Assembly: GCA_963851415.1 (NCBI GenBank)
Contig: CAWKPF010000002.1
Coordinates: 930,001-994,000, forward strand
Source of the DNA: CAWKPF01 sp963851415
GTDB lineage: Bacteria > Acidobacteriota > Thermoanaerobaculia > Multivoradales > Multivoraceae
Reading direction: 5' to 3'
Length of the DNA stretch: 64,000 bases
A program made the translations under genes and the position numbers. This document shows positions 18,826 to 27,322 of this stretch, one piece after another; the first letter of the stretch is position 1, and each line of letters begins with the position of its first letter. The notes beneath the pieces are model-generated. The model made no database searches and was not told the DNA's origin. It saw only the letters and a program-made list of their open reading frames with translations.

Positions 18826-19704
18826 ATGAGCTATAGAATTGACGGCCCCATGGGCCTGTCCAACCTCACCGAGCGCCTCCCTGCCTCCCTCCGACAGCTC
18901 GGCATCGGAACCGCACCGGGTGCCCCGACTGGCGCCGTGCCTGAGAAGTACGAAGGGGCGTTGCGCCTGGCCACTCTCAACCTGGCGCACGGAAGAGGAC
19001 CCTGGCAGTCCTACCTGCGCCGGAGCACGCTGGAGGACAACCTGTACCGGCTCGCAGGCACCCTCCGTCAAGTCGGACCCGACGTCGTCGCTCTGCAGGA
19101 GGCAGACGGCCCCTCGAGTTGGAGTGGCAACTTCGATCACGTGGCCACGTTGGCCGACCTCACCGACTTCGAGTCTCACTTTCGGGGGGACCACCAGGAG
19201 CTCGGAGGTTCGCGTTTCAAGCTCTCCTACGGCACGGCTCTGATGACGAGTCACAGACTCCACCGCGAGCGATCCCATCGTTTCCAAGCCTGCTGGCGCG
19301 ATACCAAGGGATTCGTGGTGGCGGCCATCGACGTGCCCCAGTGGAACCACACTACCGTCGATGTGGTCTCGGTCCATCTCGACCCTCTTCGGCCGACCCT
19401 GCGACGCCGTCAGATCCGACAGATGATCGACGTGCTGCAGGAGCGGGGCCATCCCCTCGTCGTGCTCGGCGATCTCAACTGCTGTTTCCGAAGCGATCCC
19501 AGTTCGATGCGCCTGTTGATCGAAGCCCTACGGCTGCACGTGTTTCAGCCCGACTCACACTCGCCAACCTACCCGGCCCAACGACCTTCCCGGAGACTCG
19601 ACTGGATCCTGGCGTCGACCGGAATCGAGTTCGGAGGCTACGGCACGCTGCGCAGCCGCCACTCCGATCATCTGATCGTCGCCGCGGATCTGATCCTCGA
19701 CTAG
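18826..19704 (+). CDS. Endonuclease/exonuclease/phosphatase (EEP) family protein
   Basis: A 292-residue cytoplasmic protein with the EEP metal-dependent phosphodiesterase fold. Family blocks are visible in order: LATLNLAHG (metal Asn), DVVALQEADG (metal Glu), SVHLDP, VVLGDLNC (catalytic Asp-x-Asn) and the C-terminal RLDWILAS plus SDHLIV (Ser-Asp-His). Substrates in this superfamily range from DNA to phospholipids and cannot be chosen here. ATG 18826 follows an AT-rich run containing TATATT, unusual for this GC-rich window, that could serve as a -10 giving an almost leaderless message. ATG 18850 is an alternative start. Confidence 0.78.
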   Translation: MSYRIDGPMGLSNLTERLPASLRQLGIGTAPGAPTGAVPEKYEGALRLATLNLAHGRGPWQSYLRRSTLEDNLYRLAGTLRQVGPDVVALQEADGPSSWSGNFDHVATLADLTDFESHFRGDHQELGGSRFKLSYGTALMTSHRLHRERSHRFQACWRDTKGFVVAAIDVPQWNHTTVDVVSVHLDPLRPTLRRRQIRQMIDVLQERGHPLVVLGDLNCCFRSDPSSMRLLIEALRLHVFQPDSHSPTYPAQRPSRRLDWILASTGIEFGGYGTLRSRHSDHLIVAADLILD

Positions 19705-19717
19705 GAATTCGAGCTTC

Positions 19718-20487
19718 TCAGGCGACCACGATCTCCTCTTCGATCGCCTCTCGCCTCTCGTCGTCGATTTCCAGCGCGCGAGCAAGCCCCCGCAACCAGG
19801 TCCGCTCGCGATCACTCACCCCTTCGTGCGCCAACGCGACCAGCGTGGCGAAGCGCAGCAACACTTCTCGATCGTCACCCTTCACCATTCCGGCCAGCTC
19901 GTGAGGCGAGGGAGGAACCAACAGGTCTCGATGGACCTGGCTCACCTGCTCCTGGGAGAACGGGGCCTCCGCCAGCCGTGCATGGATCGTCTCGCGTTCC
20001 GCCACGGAGAGCTCGCCGTCCGCCAGCGCTGCAGCGACCATGCTCCGGATGATCGCGAAGAGCAGCTCGGGCGACGGCTCCTCTACAGGGCCGTCGTCGT
20101 CTGCATCCGTCGAGCCGGTGGCATCGCCTGGGGGGGCGGGAGGGGGAGGCGGAACCACCCCTCGAGCGGCCGAGGGTGGCGGCGAGGGCGAAGGCACGGG
20201 AGGCGAGGCGGCGGAGGGGCCGTCTGCGACGGTCTCGCGCTTGCCGCTTCGCCCGATGAGCGAGGAATCGCGACGTTGCGCACCCCGCCGCTCGAGGTCG
20301 AAGCTGCCCCCGAACCGATCGAGGTGACGCCACCTCCCTTCATCTGGTCGCTCAGCAGGGCACCGCCGAGCGCAGCGCCACCGAGCATCAGCATGCGTCG
20401 TCCGCCGATACGACGCACCAGGCCGCGGGCGTTGTACCCCGTACCCTGTTTGATCATGTCTGCGACCATCCGATCGAGAAAACCCAT
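19718..20487 (-). pseudogene. DUF533/TerB-like protein gene interrupted by a single-base frameshift
   Basis: Two minus-strand frames together make one DUF533 (YebE/TerB-like) protein. The first, from ATG 20487 with GAGGAGG upstream, encodes the N-terminus MGFLDRMVADMIKQGTG, a Gly-rich membrane-like segment and a linker. The second, ending at 19718, encodes a Pro/Ser linker and the acidic helical TerB-like domain (SMVAAALADGELSVAERE). The frames change within the low-complexity linker. One extra base in the C4 run (GGGG at 20216-20219 on the plus strand) would join them. It may be a real lesion or a sequencing indel; no classic slippery heptamer is present. Function of the family is unknown. 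Confidence 0.7.
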
Positions 20488-20582
20488 CGTGTCCTCCTCG
20501 AGTCGTGTTCCCTTCCGAGATCTGCTGGGCTGTTCGAACTACGCCCTGCAACGCCTTCCTATTCGGGCGCCCGATTCACAGA

Positions 20583-20620
20583 ACAGTGTACCGATCTGAG
20601 GCCAAAGATCGGTACACTGT
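20583..20620. promoter_or_regulatory. Perfect 15-bp inverted repeat upstream of crotonase gene
   Basis: ACAGTGTACCGATCT (20583-20597) and its exact complement (20606-20620) flank an 8-base spacer. It ends 46 bases before the crotonase ATG, between two divergent genes, and each arm carries a TACACT -10-like hexamer. No T-run follows. The position and symmetry fit an operator for a dimeric regulator such as a TetR-family protein; an RNA hairpin in the leader is the alternative. No regulator gene lies nearby. Confidence 0.6.
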
Positions 20621-20666
20621 CGCGACCAACCCCAGACAGCCACCCCTGCCCCGAGGAGGATTCGAG

Positions 20667-21494
20667 ATGAGCGAGACCGCTGATGCCACTGCGACCCGAG
20701 TGCGAGTCGACATCGAGGACGGCGTTGCCGACGTCCGCCTCGCCCGAGCGGACAAACTCAACGCACTCGACCAGGAGATGTTCGACGCCGTGATTCGCAC
20801 GGGCTGCGAGCTCGGCGCGAATCCCCGAGTCCGCGTCGTCGTGCTCAGCGGCGAGGGCAGGGCCTTCTCTGCCGGTCTCGACTTCGCCAGCTTTCAGCGC
20901 ATGCGCGGCAGCCAGGCCGACGGAGCACCCGATCTGGTGGATCGAGACGGCGAGAGCCCGGCCAATCGAGCCCAGATGGCGGCGTGGGTCTGGCGTGATC
21001 TTCCGGTACCCGTGATCGCCGCCGTTCACGGCGTGGCGTTCGGCGGTGGGCTACAGATCGCTCTCGGCGCGGATATGCGGATCGTCTCTCCCGATGTCCG
21101 TCTCTCGGTTCGAGAGGTCCATTGGGGCCTGATCCCCGACATGGCCGGGACTCAGTTGATGCGCGATCTGGTGCGTCTCGACATCGCCAAGGAGCTCACC
21201 TACACCGCACGTGAGGTCAATGGAGAAGAGGCCCAGCGAATCGGGCTCGCCACCAAGGTGGCCGACGATCCCCTCGGAGAAGCGATGACCATTGCACGCT
21301 GCATCGCCAGTCGTTCTCCCGATGCCATCCGAGCCTCCAAACAGCTGCTCAATGCCTCTCGCGAGCTCGACGTGGCCTCCGGGCTGCAGCTGGAATCGCA
21401 GCTCCAGGTCTCTCTCATCGGCGCACCGAACCAGGTCGAGGCGGTTCTGGCGAACATGGAGAAGCGGCCGGCGGCCTTCCGGGACCCGTCCTAG
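20667..21494 (+). CDS. Crotonase-family enoyl-CoA hydratase/isomerase
   Basis: A 275-residue cytoplasmic acyl-CoA enzyme. The oxyanion-hole regions are present: GEGRAFSAGLD (about 65-75) and HGVAFGGGLQIALGADMRI (about 120-138). The region EVHWGLIPDMAGT lies where hydratases carry their second catalytic Glu; here the Asp of PDMAGT suggests isomerase- or thioesterase-like chemistry rather than classic hydration. ATG 20667 has GAGGAGGA upstream and lies below a perfect inverted repeat that probably controls it. Its stop overlaps the end of the converging gene by 4 bases. It probably acts in fatty or aromatic acid breakdown. Confidence 0.85.
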   Translation: MSETADATATRVRVDIEDGVADVRLARADKLNALDQEMFDAVIRTGCELGANPRVRVVVLSGEGRAFSAGLDFASFQRMRGSQADGAPDLVDRDGESPANRAQMAAWVWRDLPVPVIAAVHGVAFGGGLQIALGADMRIVSPDVRLSVREVHWGLIPDMAGTQLMRDLVRLDIAKELTYTAREVNGEEAQRIGLATKVADDPLGEAMTIARCIASRSPDAIRASKQLLNASRELDVASGLQLESQLQVSLIGAPNQVEAVLANMEKRPAAFRDPS

Positions 21495-22009
21495 GGCGAT
21501 CCGACGCTCGGGATCCGATCGATCACCTCTCCCTGCTGGTCGTAGAAGGAGAGCGAGCCCTTCCCCTTGAGGTAGAGAACCGCGGCACCACGGCCCTCTT
21601 CGCCGTGCAGAGCGACTCCGCCCCCACCGTGGGCGAACTGAGCCACTCCGACCCGAATCTGGCCCGCTCCGTCCTGCAGGAACAGACCCGTCTGCTCGGC
21701 ATCGTGGGTGAGCACGACCCGGTCGTCCCCACGCTCGTCGAGCAGACGAAACGTCGGTCCGGCGTCCGTCACCTCGATTACCGCCCGGGTCCGTCCCTCG
21801 ACGTCCACCAACTGCAGCTCCCGCACGACGACAGGCGACTCACTGACCTCCTGCGGCATCGGTGCGCGCGTCGGCACAGCCTGGACGACCGCCGCAAACG
21901 CGACGGCCGCGAGACCGAACGTGACCACCATCAAGAGGCCGAGGAGAAGCCGTTGGGCCCGCTCCAGGCGCTTCAACCGTCGTTCCAGCGTTCCCAGATC
22001 CGAGCTCAT
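21491..22009 (-). CDS. Hypothetical single-pass membrane protein with beta-rich periplasmic domain
   Basis: The 172-residue product starts with a charged coiled-coil-like helix (LGTLERRLKRLERAQRLL), then one membrane segment (about 26-45), then a periplasmic beta-rich domain with repeating strand units of the type VDVEGRTRAVIEV, FRLLDERGDDRVVL and LFLQDGAGQIRVGV. No catalytic motif was recognised. ATG 22009 is chosen for GGGAGGA upstream; an in-frame start at 22033 would overlap the gene before it. It lies 20 bases after the VOC gene and is probably co-transcribed with it. Confidence 0.6.
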   Translation of the reverse strand: MSSDLGTLERRLKRLERAQRLLLGLLMVVTFGLAAVAFAAVVQAVPTRAPMPQEVSESPVVVRELQLVDVEGRTRAVIEVTDAGPTFRLLDERGDDRVVLTHDAEQTGLFLQDGAGQIRVGVAQFAHGGGGVALHGEEGRGAAVLYLKGKGSLSFYDQQGEVIDRIPSVGSP

Positions 22010-22029
22010 GGTTCCTCCCTCGCACCTGC

Positions 22030-22398
22030 TCAAGTCATGCAGAAGGCATTCAGCTTGTTGCCGTCCAGATCCCGAAAATAGCCGGCGTAGAAGTTGTCCG
22101 AGCGCTGCCCGGGGGCGCCTTCGTCCTTTCCTCCCAGTTCGAGCGCCTTGGCGTGGAGCGCGTCCACCTTCTCGGGGGAGTCGACCACCAGCGCCACCAT
22201 GACGCCGTTGCCCACCGTGGCTTCCTTGCCGTCGTATGGCTTGATCACCGACACGGCAGGCGCCCCCGGAGACGTCGCCCAGGCGATGAAGGTGTCCGTT
22301 TCCATGAAACGACCCGCTCCGATGGCGCCGAACAACTCGTCGTAGAACCCGGCGGCGCGTGGAATGTCGTTGCTACCGAGAGTCACGTAACCAATCAT
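22030..22398 (-). CDS. VOC-superfamily (glyoxalase/bleomycin-resistance-like) protein
   Basis: A 122-residue single VOC module with the usual beta-alpha-beta-beta-beta plan. It begins MIGYVTLGSNDIPRAAGFYDELFG, the first strand-helix of the fold, and ends with YFRDLDGNKLNAFC, where the metal-binding Glu of glyoxalase I is replaced by Asn. It is therefore more likely a small-molecule binding or non-glyoxalase VOC protein. The Shine-Dalgarno GAGGGAGG is directly upstream. Its substrate is unknown. Confidence 0.85.
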   Translation of the reverse strand: MIGYVTLGSNDIPRAAGFYDELFGAIGAGRFMETDTFIAWATSPGAPAVSVIKPYDGKEATVGNGVMVALVVDSPEKVDALHAKALELGGKDEGAPGQRSDNFYAGYFRDLDGNKLNAFCMT

Positions 22399-22459
22399 CG
22401 TCCCCTCCCTCTGGTTCTCGAAACGGTACTCGTGCGACTACTCTACTGCTTTCGCAGCA

Positions 22460-23236
22460 TCAGCCCTTCAGCGGTGCCGGAGGCTTCACGCAGACGAACA
22501 GCTCGTGGACCTCGGGCTCGACCTCGGAGTGCTCGAGCGGCATCACGGCCACCTCGAAGCCGACGGCTTCGAGCCACTCGACCCACTCGATGCGTGAGAA
22601 CAGACCTTCGATATGGCGATCGTGCTCGACCGCCATCGTCCCGTCGGCCTCGCGCATGAGGTAGGCGTAGTCCACGGTGTAGGTCGTGTCGGCCGGGTCG
22701 GGATCCCACACCCACTCCATGTAGCGCATGCTACGCCCGTCCCCATCGTGCCCTCCGTGATCGGTGCCGGCACGAAAGGTCTCGCGAACGTAGTCCGGAG
22801 CAAAGAGCGCTGCGCCGCCCGGACGGCAATGCACCCAGGCCGTCTCGATCGCCCGGCGTAGATCCCCAGGGGTCGTCATGTAGCAGACCGCATCGTGTAC
22901 GAAGACCCCGTCGAACTCGCGGCCGAGCCGCACGGTCCGCATGTCTCCCTGGAGGTGCTCACAGCCCGGATTGAGGGCTCGACTGACCTCGAGCATCCCC
23001 GGCGAGAGATCGACCAGGGTCAGATCGTAGTGAGGCGTCAGGTGAAGAGCGTTGTTCCCTCCCCCACTGCCGAGCTCGAGAACCGCGTGCAGCGGGATCC
23101 GACACGCCTTCTCGAGCGCTCGCCGATAAATGCCCGCTTCCTCTTCGTAGTCCTCGGGCGAAGACATGAGAGGCCACCACGACGCGAGCTCGCCGTAGAG
23201 CCGGGGCGCGCCCGATGGTGGGCTCGCATCTACCAT
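22460..23236 (-). CDS. Class I SAM-dependent methyltransferase
   Basis: A 258-residue cytoplasmic Rossmann methyltransferase. Motif I is VLELGSGGGNNALHL (about 52-66), followed by an acidic ribose-binding residue in LTLVDLS, motif II LQGDMRTVRL and motif IV FDGVFVHDAVCYMTT. Downstream strands include MRYMEWVWDPDPAD and a C-terminal half of mixed strands. GGAGG precedes ATG 23236. The gene stands alone, so the methyl acceptor cannot be inferred from context. Confidence 0.85.
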   Translation of the reverse strand: MVDASPPSGAPRLYGELASWWPLMSSPEDYEEEAGIYRRALEKACRIPLHAVLELGSGGGNNALHLTPHYDLTLVDLSPGMLEVSRALNPGCEHLQGDMRTVRLGREFDGVFVHDAVCYMTTPGDLRRAIETAWVHCRPGGAALFAPDYVRETFRAGTDHGGHDGDGRSMRYMEWVWDPDPADTTYTVDYAYLMREADGTMAVEHDRHIEGLFSRIEWVEWLEAVGFEVAVMPLEHSEVEPEVHELFVCVKPPAPLKG

Positions 23237-23381
23237 GCCGCCATTCCTCCGTAGCTACTCCGCTGCCGTCGCCTCGATCATCGGCGCTCGACGGCAGGGA
23301 TCGACCGGTTCGCGCCGACAGGCAGATCTTCCCGTGAATGACCCGAACTGCAAGTCTACCTCTGCAGCGGACTCAGAGAGC

Positions 23382-25352
23382 TCAGCTCGCATCAGGCAAC
23401 AGAAACGGCGGCATCGGGCAGTCCAGACTGTCGGACACCGCGCGCATCAACTCGGCTTCCATCACGCTGATCCGACCATCGTGAACGACGGTCGCCGCCG
23501 ACGCGTTGATCAGCTGACGCTTGCGAGCAGGGCTCACCAACGCCAGGGTGCGCAGCGACTCGTCGACCGCACTCAGCCCGCAATCCGCGGGAGGCAGGAG
23601 ACCGACTTCGAGCTTCTGGTCTGCCAGCTCCGCCATCCCCGAGGCAAAGGCGGCATCTGCGCGCTGGGCCCCGCTCAGGTAGGCGAGGCCCGAAAGCAGC
23701 ACGGCAACTTCTCGCGAGAGCGCCCTCAGTCCGTAGTACTTCACCTCGCTCGCTTCCCGTTCACCGAAGTGCGGCGCCAGGTGCCGAGAGATCAGTCGCT
23801 GCAGCGTGTACTCGAAGAGCGCCAGCTGACGGTCGGCGACCACGAGCTCGTGCACCCGCTCGACGAATGCGCGATACTGCGCGTCCGATCGCCAGCGCAG
23901 CGCGGGCACGGCGACGTCGACCAGAGGCAGTCGCACACGCTGTGCACCGTCGCCGAGTGCTGCCAGCTCGCCACGCAGTCGCACCACATCGGCGAGCTCC
24001 CACCCCTCGAGTGATCCGCGCAGCGTCTCCAGTTGCTTTCGGCGCACGGCCTCGTCGTCGTCGAGAAGGATGGCATAGACCAGCGACGCCGCCGTCGCGG
24101 GCTCGCGGGCCGCACTCTCGAGCGCACCGGGCAGTGCGCCGTGCACTTCGTGAATCAGCCGAAGTCGCTCCGGCGAAACGGTCCCTACACGGTCCGAGAA
24201 GCGCTCCGGCTCCGCCACGGAAACCGAAGCGTGGCCCCCCACCCCAGCGAGCGCGGCCGTTCCTGCGAGCCGTCCCGCCCGACTTCGGGACGGTGCGCCT
24301 CCCGGAACCGGGGCCTCCGGCGACAGCTCCCGACGCTCCACCTGTGGAAAGCGGCCGTCGAAGGAGGGATCGAGCGCGCGGATGCGCTCTTCCAGCGGGG
24401 GATGAGTCGACAGAATCGAGGCCCACGAAGCCACACCGTTGGCGAAGAACAGGTGGCTCACCTCCTCGGCCACCGGCGCCTTCATCCGTGATCCCGCGCT
24501 CAGCCCGCCGATCTTCTTGAGGGCACCGGCCAGCCCCGAGGGATCCCGTGTGAATTGCACCGCGGAGGCATCGGCGAGGTATTCGCGCTGTCGAGAGACA
24601 CCGCTCTTGATCAGCCGACCGAAGAACACTCCGATCCAGCCGATGATCACCAGCGCCAATCCGAACAGGGCGATTCCCGCCCCGGCCCCACCACTGCGAC
24701 GGTCGCCGCCCGAGCTCCAGGCTGCACCACGCAAGATGTGGTAGCCGATCAGCGCCAGCACCAGAATGCCGTGCAGCCAGCCGATCAGGCGAAGGTTGAG
24801 CCGCATGTCGCCGTTGAGGATGTGGCTGAACTCGTGTGCGATCACTCCCTGGAGCTCGTCGCGATCGAGGATCTCGAGCGCTCCGCGGGTCACCCCGATG
24901 ACCGCGTCGCTCCCCGTGAAGCCTGCCGCGAACGCATTGATCCCACTCTCGCGGTCCATCAGGAACACCGTCGGGACCGGCACTCCGGAGGCCAGCGCCA
25001 TCTCCTCCACCACGTTGAGCAACCGACGCTCCGCCAGGTCCTGGGTGTTCGGATCGAGCGGACGGCCACCCAACGAGCGCGCGATGCTCTCGCCTCCTTC
25101 GCGGAGCATCAGGATCTTGTAGAGGCTGGCAGTACCGACCAGAGCCAGGGTACCGAGAGTGATCGTCGCCAGCAGGCTCGGGTTCCAGAACGAAGTCCGC
25201 TCCGCTTGTCCCGTCTGCCAGCCCACAGTGTCGAACGCGACGACCGCGGCCAGGTAGATCGAAGCGATGATCCCCGCCACCGCCAGCACGAACCAGACGA
25301 CCAGCCACCGGGTTCGCCGCCGCGCGCGATCCTGCCGGTCGAAGAAGTCCAT
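23382..25352 (-). CDS. Membrane M48-family zinc metalloprotease (HtpX-like) with long C-terminal extension
   Basis: A 656-residue inner-membrane protease. Two N-terminal membrane segments (about 15-40 and 59-80) precede the HEFSH zinc motif at 173-177; a third Glu ligand is expected later. Further hydrophobic segments lie near 190-240. Residues after about 330 form a helical C-terminal domain (QKLEVG, VSPARKRQLINASAATVVHDGRISVMEAELMRAVSD) absent from E. coli HtpX. It starts 27 bases after lemA, a common pairing (LemA-M48) linked to membrane protein quality control. The extension makes it more than twice the size of HtpX. No chaperone or sigma-factor gene is adjacent. Confidence 0.85.
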   Translation of the reverse strand: MDFFDRQDRARRRTRWLVVWFVLAVAGIIASIYLAAVVAFDTVGWQTGQAERTSFWNPSLLATITLGTLALVGTASLYKILMLREGGESIARSLGGRPLDPNTQDLAERRLLNVVEEMALASGVPVPTVFLMDRESGINAFAAGFTGSDAVIGVTRGALEILDRDELQGVIAHEFSHILNGDMRLNLRLIGWLHGILVLALIGYHILRGAAWSSGGDRRSGGAGAGIALFGLALVIIGWIGVFFGRLIKSGVSRQREYLADASAVQFTRDPSGLAGALKKIGGLSAGSRMKAPVAEEVSHLFFANGVASWASILSTHPPLEERIRALDPSFDGRFPQVERRELSPEAPVPGGAPSRSRAGRLAGTAALAGVGGHASVSVAEPERFSDRVGTVSPERLRLIHEVHGALPGALESAAREPATAASLVYAILLDDDEAVRRKQLETLRGSLEGWELADVVRLRGELAALGDGAQRVRLPLVDVAVPALRWRSDAQYRAFVERVHELVVADRQLALFEYTLQRLISRHLAPHFGEREASEVKYYGLRALSREVAVLLSGLAYLSGAQRADAAFASGMAELADQKLEVGLLPPADCGLSAVDESLRTLALVSPARKRQLINASAATVVHDGRISVMEAELMRAVSDSLDCPMPPFLLPDAS

Positions 25353-25379
25353 CCGGGCTCAGTCCCTCGAGCTCCCAGG

Positions 25380-25976
25380 TCAGCTGTCGAAGGACACCTT
25401 GACCGGCTCGCGCTCCTGCGCGACCTCGACCTGGAAGAGCTGCGCTGCGGTGAAACCGGTGGCGCCGGCGATGATGCGATTCGGGAAGGTCTCGATGGCG
25501 GTGTTGTAGGCAGTGACGGAATCGTTGTAGGCCTGGCGAGCGAACGAGATCTTGTTCTCGGTCGAAGTCAGCTCCTCCATCAACTGGCTCATGTTCTGAT
25601 TGGCCTTGAGGTCGGGATAGGCCTCGGCCAGGGCGAAGAATCGTCCCAGACTGCCCGTGAGTGCGGTCTCCGCGGTGAGCAGTCCCTGCATCGCGGAAGG
25701 ATCACCCGGATTCTGCGCCGCAGCCTTCTCCGCGCTGCTCGCCTGGTTGCGCGCGTTGATCACGGCCTCGAGCGTCTCCCGCTCGTGCTTCATGTAGCCC
25801 TTGGCCGTCTCCACCAGATTCGGAATCAGGTCGTAGCGCCGCTTGAGCTGTACGTCGATCTGGGCAAACGCGTTCTTGTAGCGATTGCGCAGCTTGACCA
25901 GGGAGTTGTAGATGCCGACGCCCCAGAAGATCACGACCAGGGCCACCGCTAGCAGGAAGAAACCACCAATCACCAT
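25380..25976 (-). CDS. lemA: LemA family protein
   Basis: A 198-residue membrane-anchored protein. A single N-terminal membrane helix (about 3-22) is followed by the LemA four-helix coiled-coil: YNSLVKLRNRYKNAFAQIDVQLKRRYDLIPNLVE is the family signature, and SRFFALAEAYPDLKANQN the central one. ATG 25976 is preceded by GGGAGG; a longer frame upstream lacks support. It is transcribed together with the M48 protease, a pairing seen in many bacteria. LemA function is not well established, but envelope remodelling is suspected. Confidence 0.92.
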   Translation of the reverse strand: MVIGGFFLLAVALVVIFWGVGIYNSLVKLRNRYKNAFAQIDVQLKRRYDLIPNLVETAKGYMKHERETLEAVINARNQASSAEKAAAQNPGDPSAMQGLLTAETALTGSLGRFFALAEAYPDLKANQNMSQLMEELTSTENKISFARQAYNDSVTAYNTAIETFPNRIIAGATGFTAAQLFQVEVAQEREPVKVSFDS

Positions 25977-26109
25977 GCGAAACCTCCCTCTTGGGGTCCG
26001 GGCGCTCCCAGCAGCGCCGCTTGTTCTCTCTACGAGCGCTCGGCGGCCACTATTCGGGCCATTCGTGCAACGCGAGGGCACCGACAGGGCAACCTGGGCC
26101 CCGGACGAC

Positions 26110-27291
26110 TCAACTCGGCTGACCGACCACCGACACGAAACTCACGCAGCGACCCGGAGCACCCCCCAGATTGTGGGTCAGCCCGAACTTCGGCTTCTCG
26201 ATCTGGCGCTCACCCGCCTCGCCACGGAGTTGGAGCCACATCTCGTACATCATGCGCAGTCCGCTGGCCCCGATCGGATGACCGAAGCTCTTGAGCCCAC
26301 CGTCCGGGTTCACCGGCTGGGCGCCGGCCAGATCGAAGCGGCCCTCGAGCGTGTCTTTCCAGGCGTGGCCCCGATCGCTGAAACCGAGATCCTCCATCAG
26401 CACCAGCTCGGTCGGAGTGAAGCAGTCGTGTACCTCCGCCATACTGACCTGCTCGCGCGGATCGGTGATGCCTGCTTGGCGGTACGCATCCTTCGCGCTC
26501 TCGACGACTTCGGGAAAGGTCGTGAAGTCGTAGTCCTGACGCTTGGCGCCGTCGGCTGGACCGGAAATGAACGACAGCGCTTTGATGAAGATCGGGTTGT
26601 CACAGTACTTGTGAGCGTCTTCGCTGCGGCAGATGATCGCCGCGGCAGCGCCGTCGCTGACACCGGAGCAATCGAAGATCCCCAGCATCCCGGCTACCTT
26701 CGGCGAGTTGGTGATCTTCTCCATCGGCACTTCCTTCTGAAACTGAGCCTTGGAGTTGCGTGCGCCGTTGTAGTGGTTCTTGTAGGCAATTCGCGACAAC
26801 ACCTCTCGCAGGGTCTCGAGATCGACCCCGTACTTCTCGGCGTAGGCAGGAGCGAGGAGCGAGAAATTCGCCGGGGCCGTCGTGCCGGCATCGGTACCGT
26901 CTCCGGGAGGGGCATTGCCGGTGAGCCCGGAATAGCCCGAGTCCTTCAACTTCTCGACCCCGATCGCGCACACCAGATCGTAGGCACCGCTGGCCACGGC
27001 GTAGGCCGCGTTGCGGATGGCCTCGCTGCCGGTGGCGCACATGTTCTCGACGTGCGTGATCGGCTTGTACTGGACCTTGAGCGGCTCGGAGAGCATCAGA
27101 CCCGAGATCCCGCTCGAGAGGGTCCCGAGCCAGTACGCGTCGACCTGGTCGGGCTCGATTCCGGCCGACTGGTAGGCCTCGTGCGCTGCGTCCACCAGCA
27201 GGTCACTGGCGCTCCGGCTCCAGTGCTCGCCGAACGGTGTACAGCCCATTCCGACGATCGCGACGCGATCACAGATTCCATTGCTGCTCAT
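26110..27291 (-). CDS. Thiolase-fold acetyl-CoA acetyltransferase (SCP2/archaeal type)
   Basis: A 393-residue cytoplasmic thiolase-like enzyme. The nucleophile is Cys85 in ENMCATGSEAIRNAA. Further blocks are AEVHDCFTPTE, GLKSFGHPIGASG (catalytic His) and HNLGGAPGRCVSF (second Cys). This SCP2-type arrangement is close to archaeal thiolases that work with HMG-CoA synthase and a DUF35 protein. AGGAGG lies before ATG 27291. The upstream gene, 31 bases away, encodes exactly such an HMGCS-like/DUF35 fusion, so the two products probably form a channeling complex. Confidence 0.9.
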   Translation of the reverse strand: MSSNGICDRVAIVGMGCTPFGEHWSRSASDLLVDAAHEAYQSAGIEPDQVDAYWLGTLSSGISGLMLSEPLKVQYKPITHVENMCATGSEAIRNAAYAVASGAYDLVCAIGVEKLKDSGYSGLTGNAPPGDGTDAGTTAPANFSLLAPAYAEKYGVDLETLREVLSRIAYKNHYNGARNSKAQFQKEVPMEKITNSPKVAGMLGIFDCSGVSDGAAAAIICRSEDAHKYCDNPIFIKALSFISGPADGAKRQDYDFTTFPEVVESAKDAYRQAGITDPREQVSMAEVHDCFTPTELVLMEDLGFSDRGHAWKDTLEGRFDLAGAQPVNPDGGLKSFGHPIGASGLRMMYEMWLQLRGEAGERQIEKPKFGLTHNLGGAPGRCVSFVSVVGQPS

Positions 27292-27322
27292 CTCGAGTCC
27301 TCCTGACCGTCTTCCGGCGACG

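Noticed and set aside
18800..18826. Promoter upstream of the EEP gene
   Set aside because: TATATT is present but no -35 at normal spacing was found; too weak to list.
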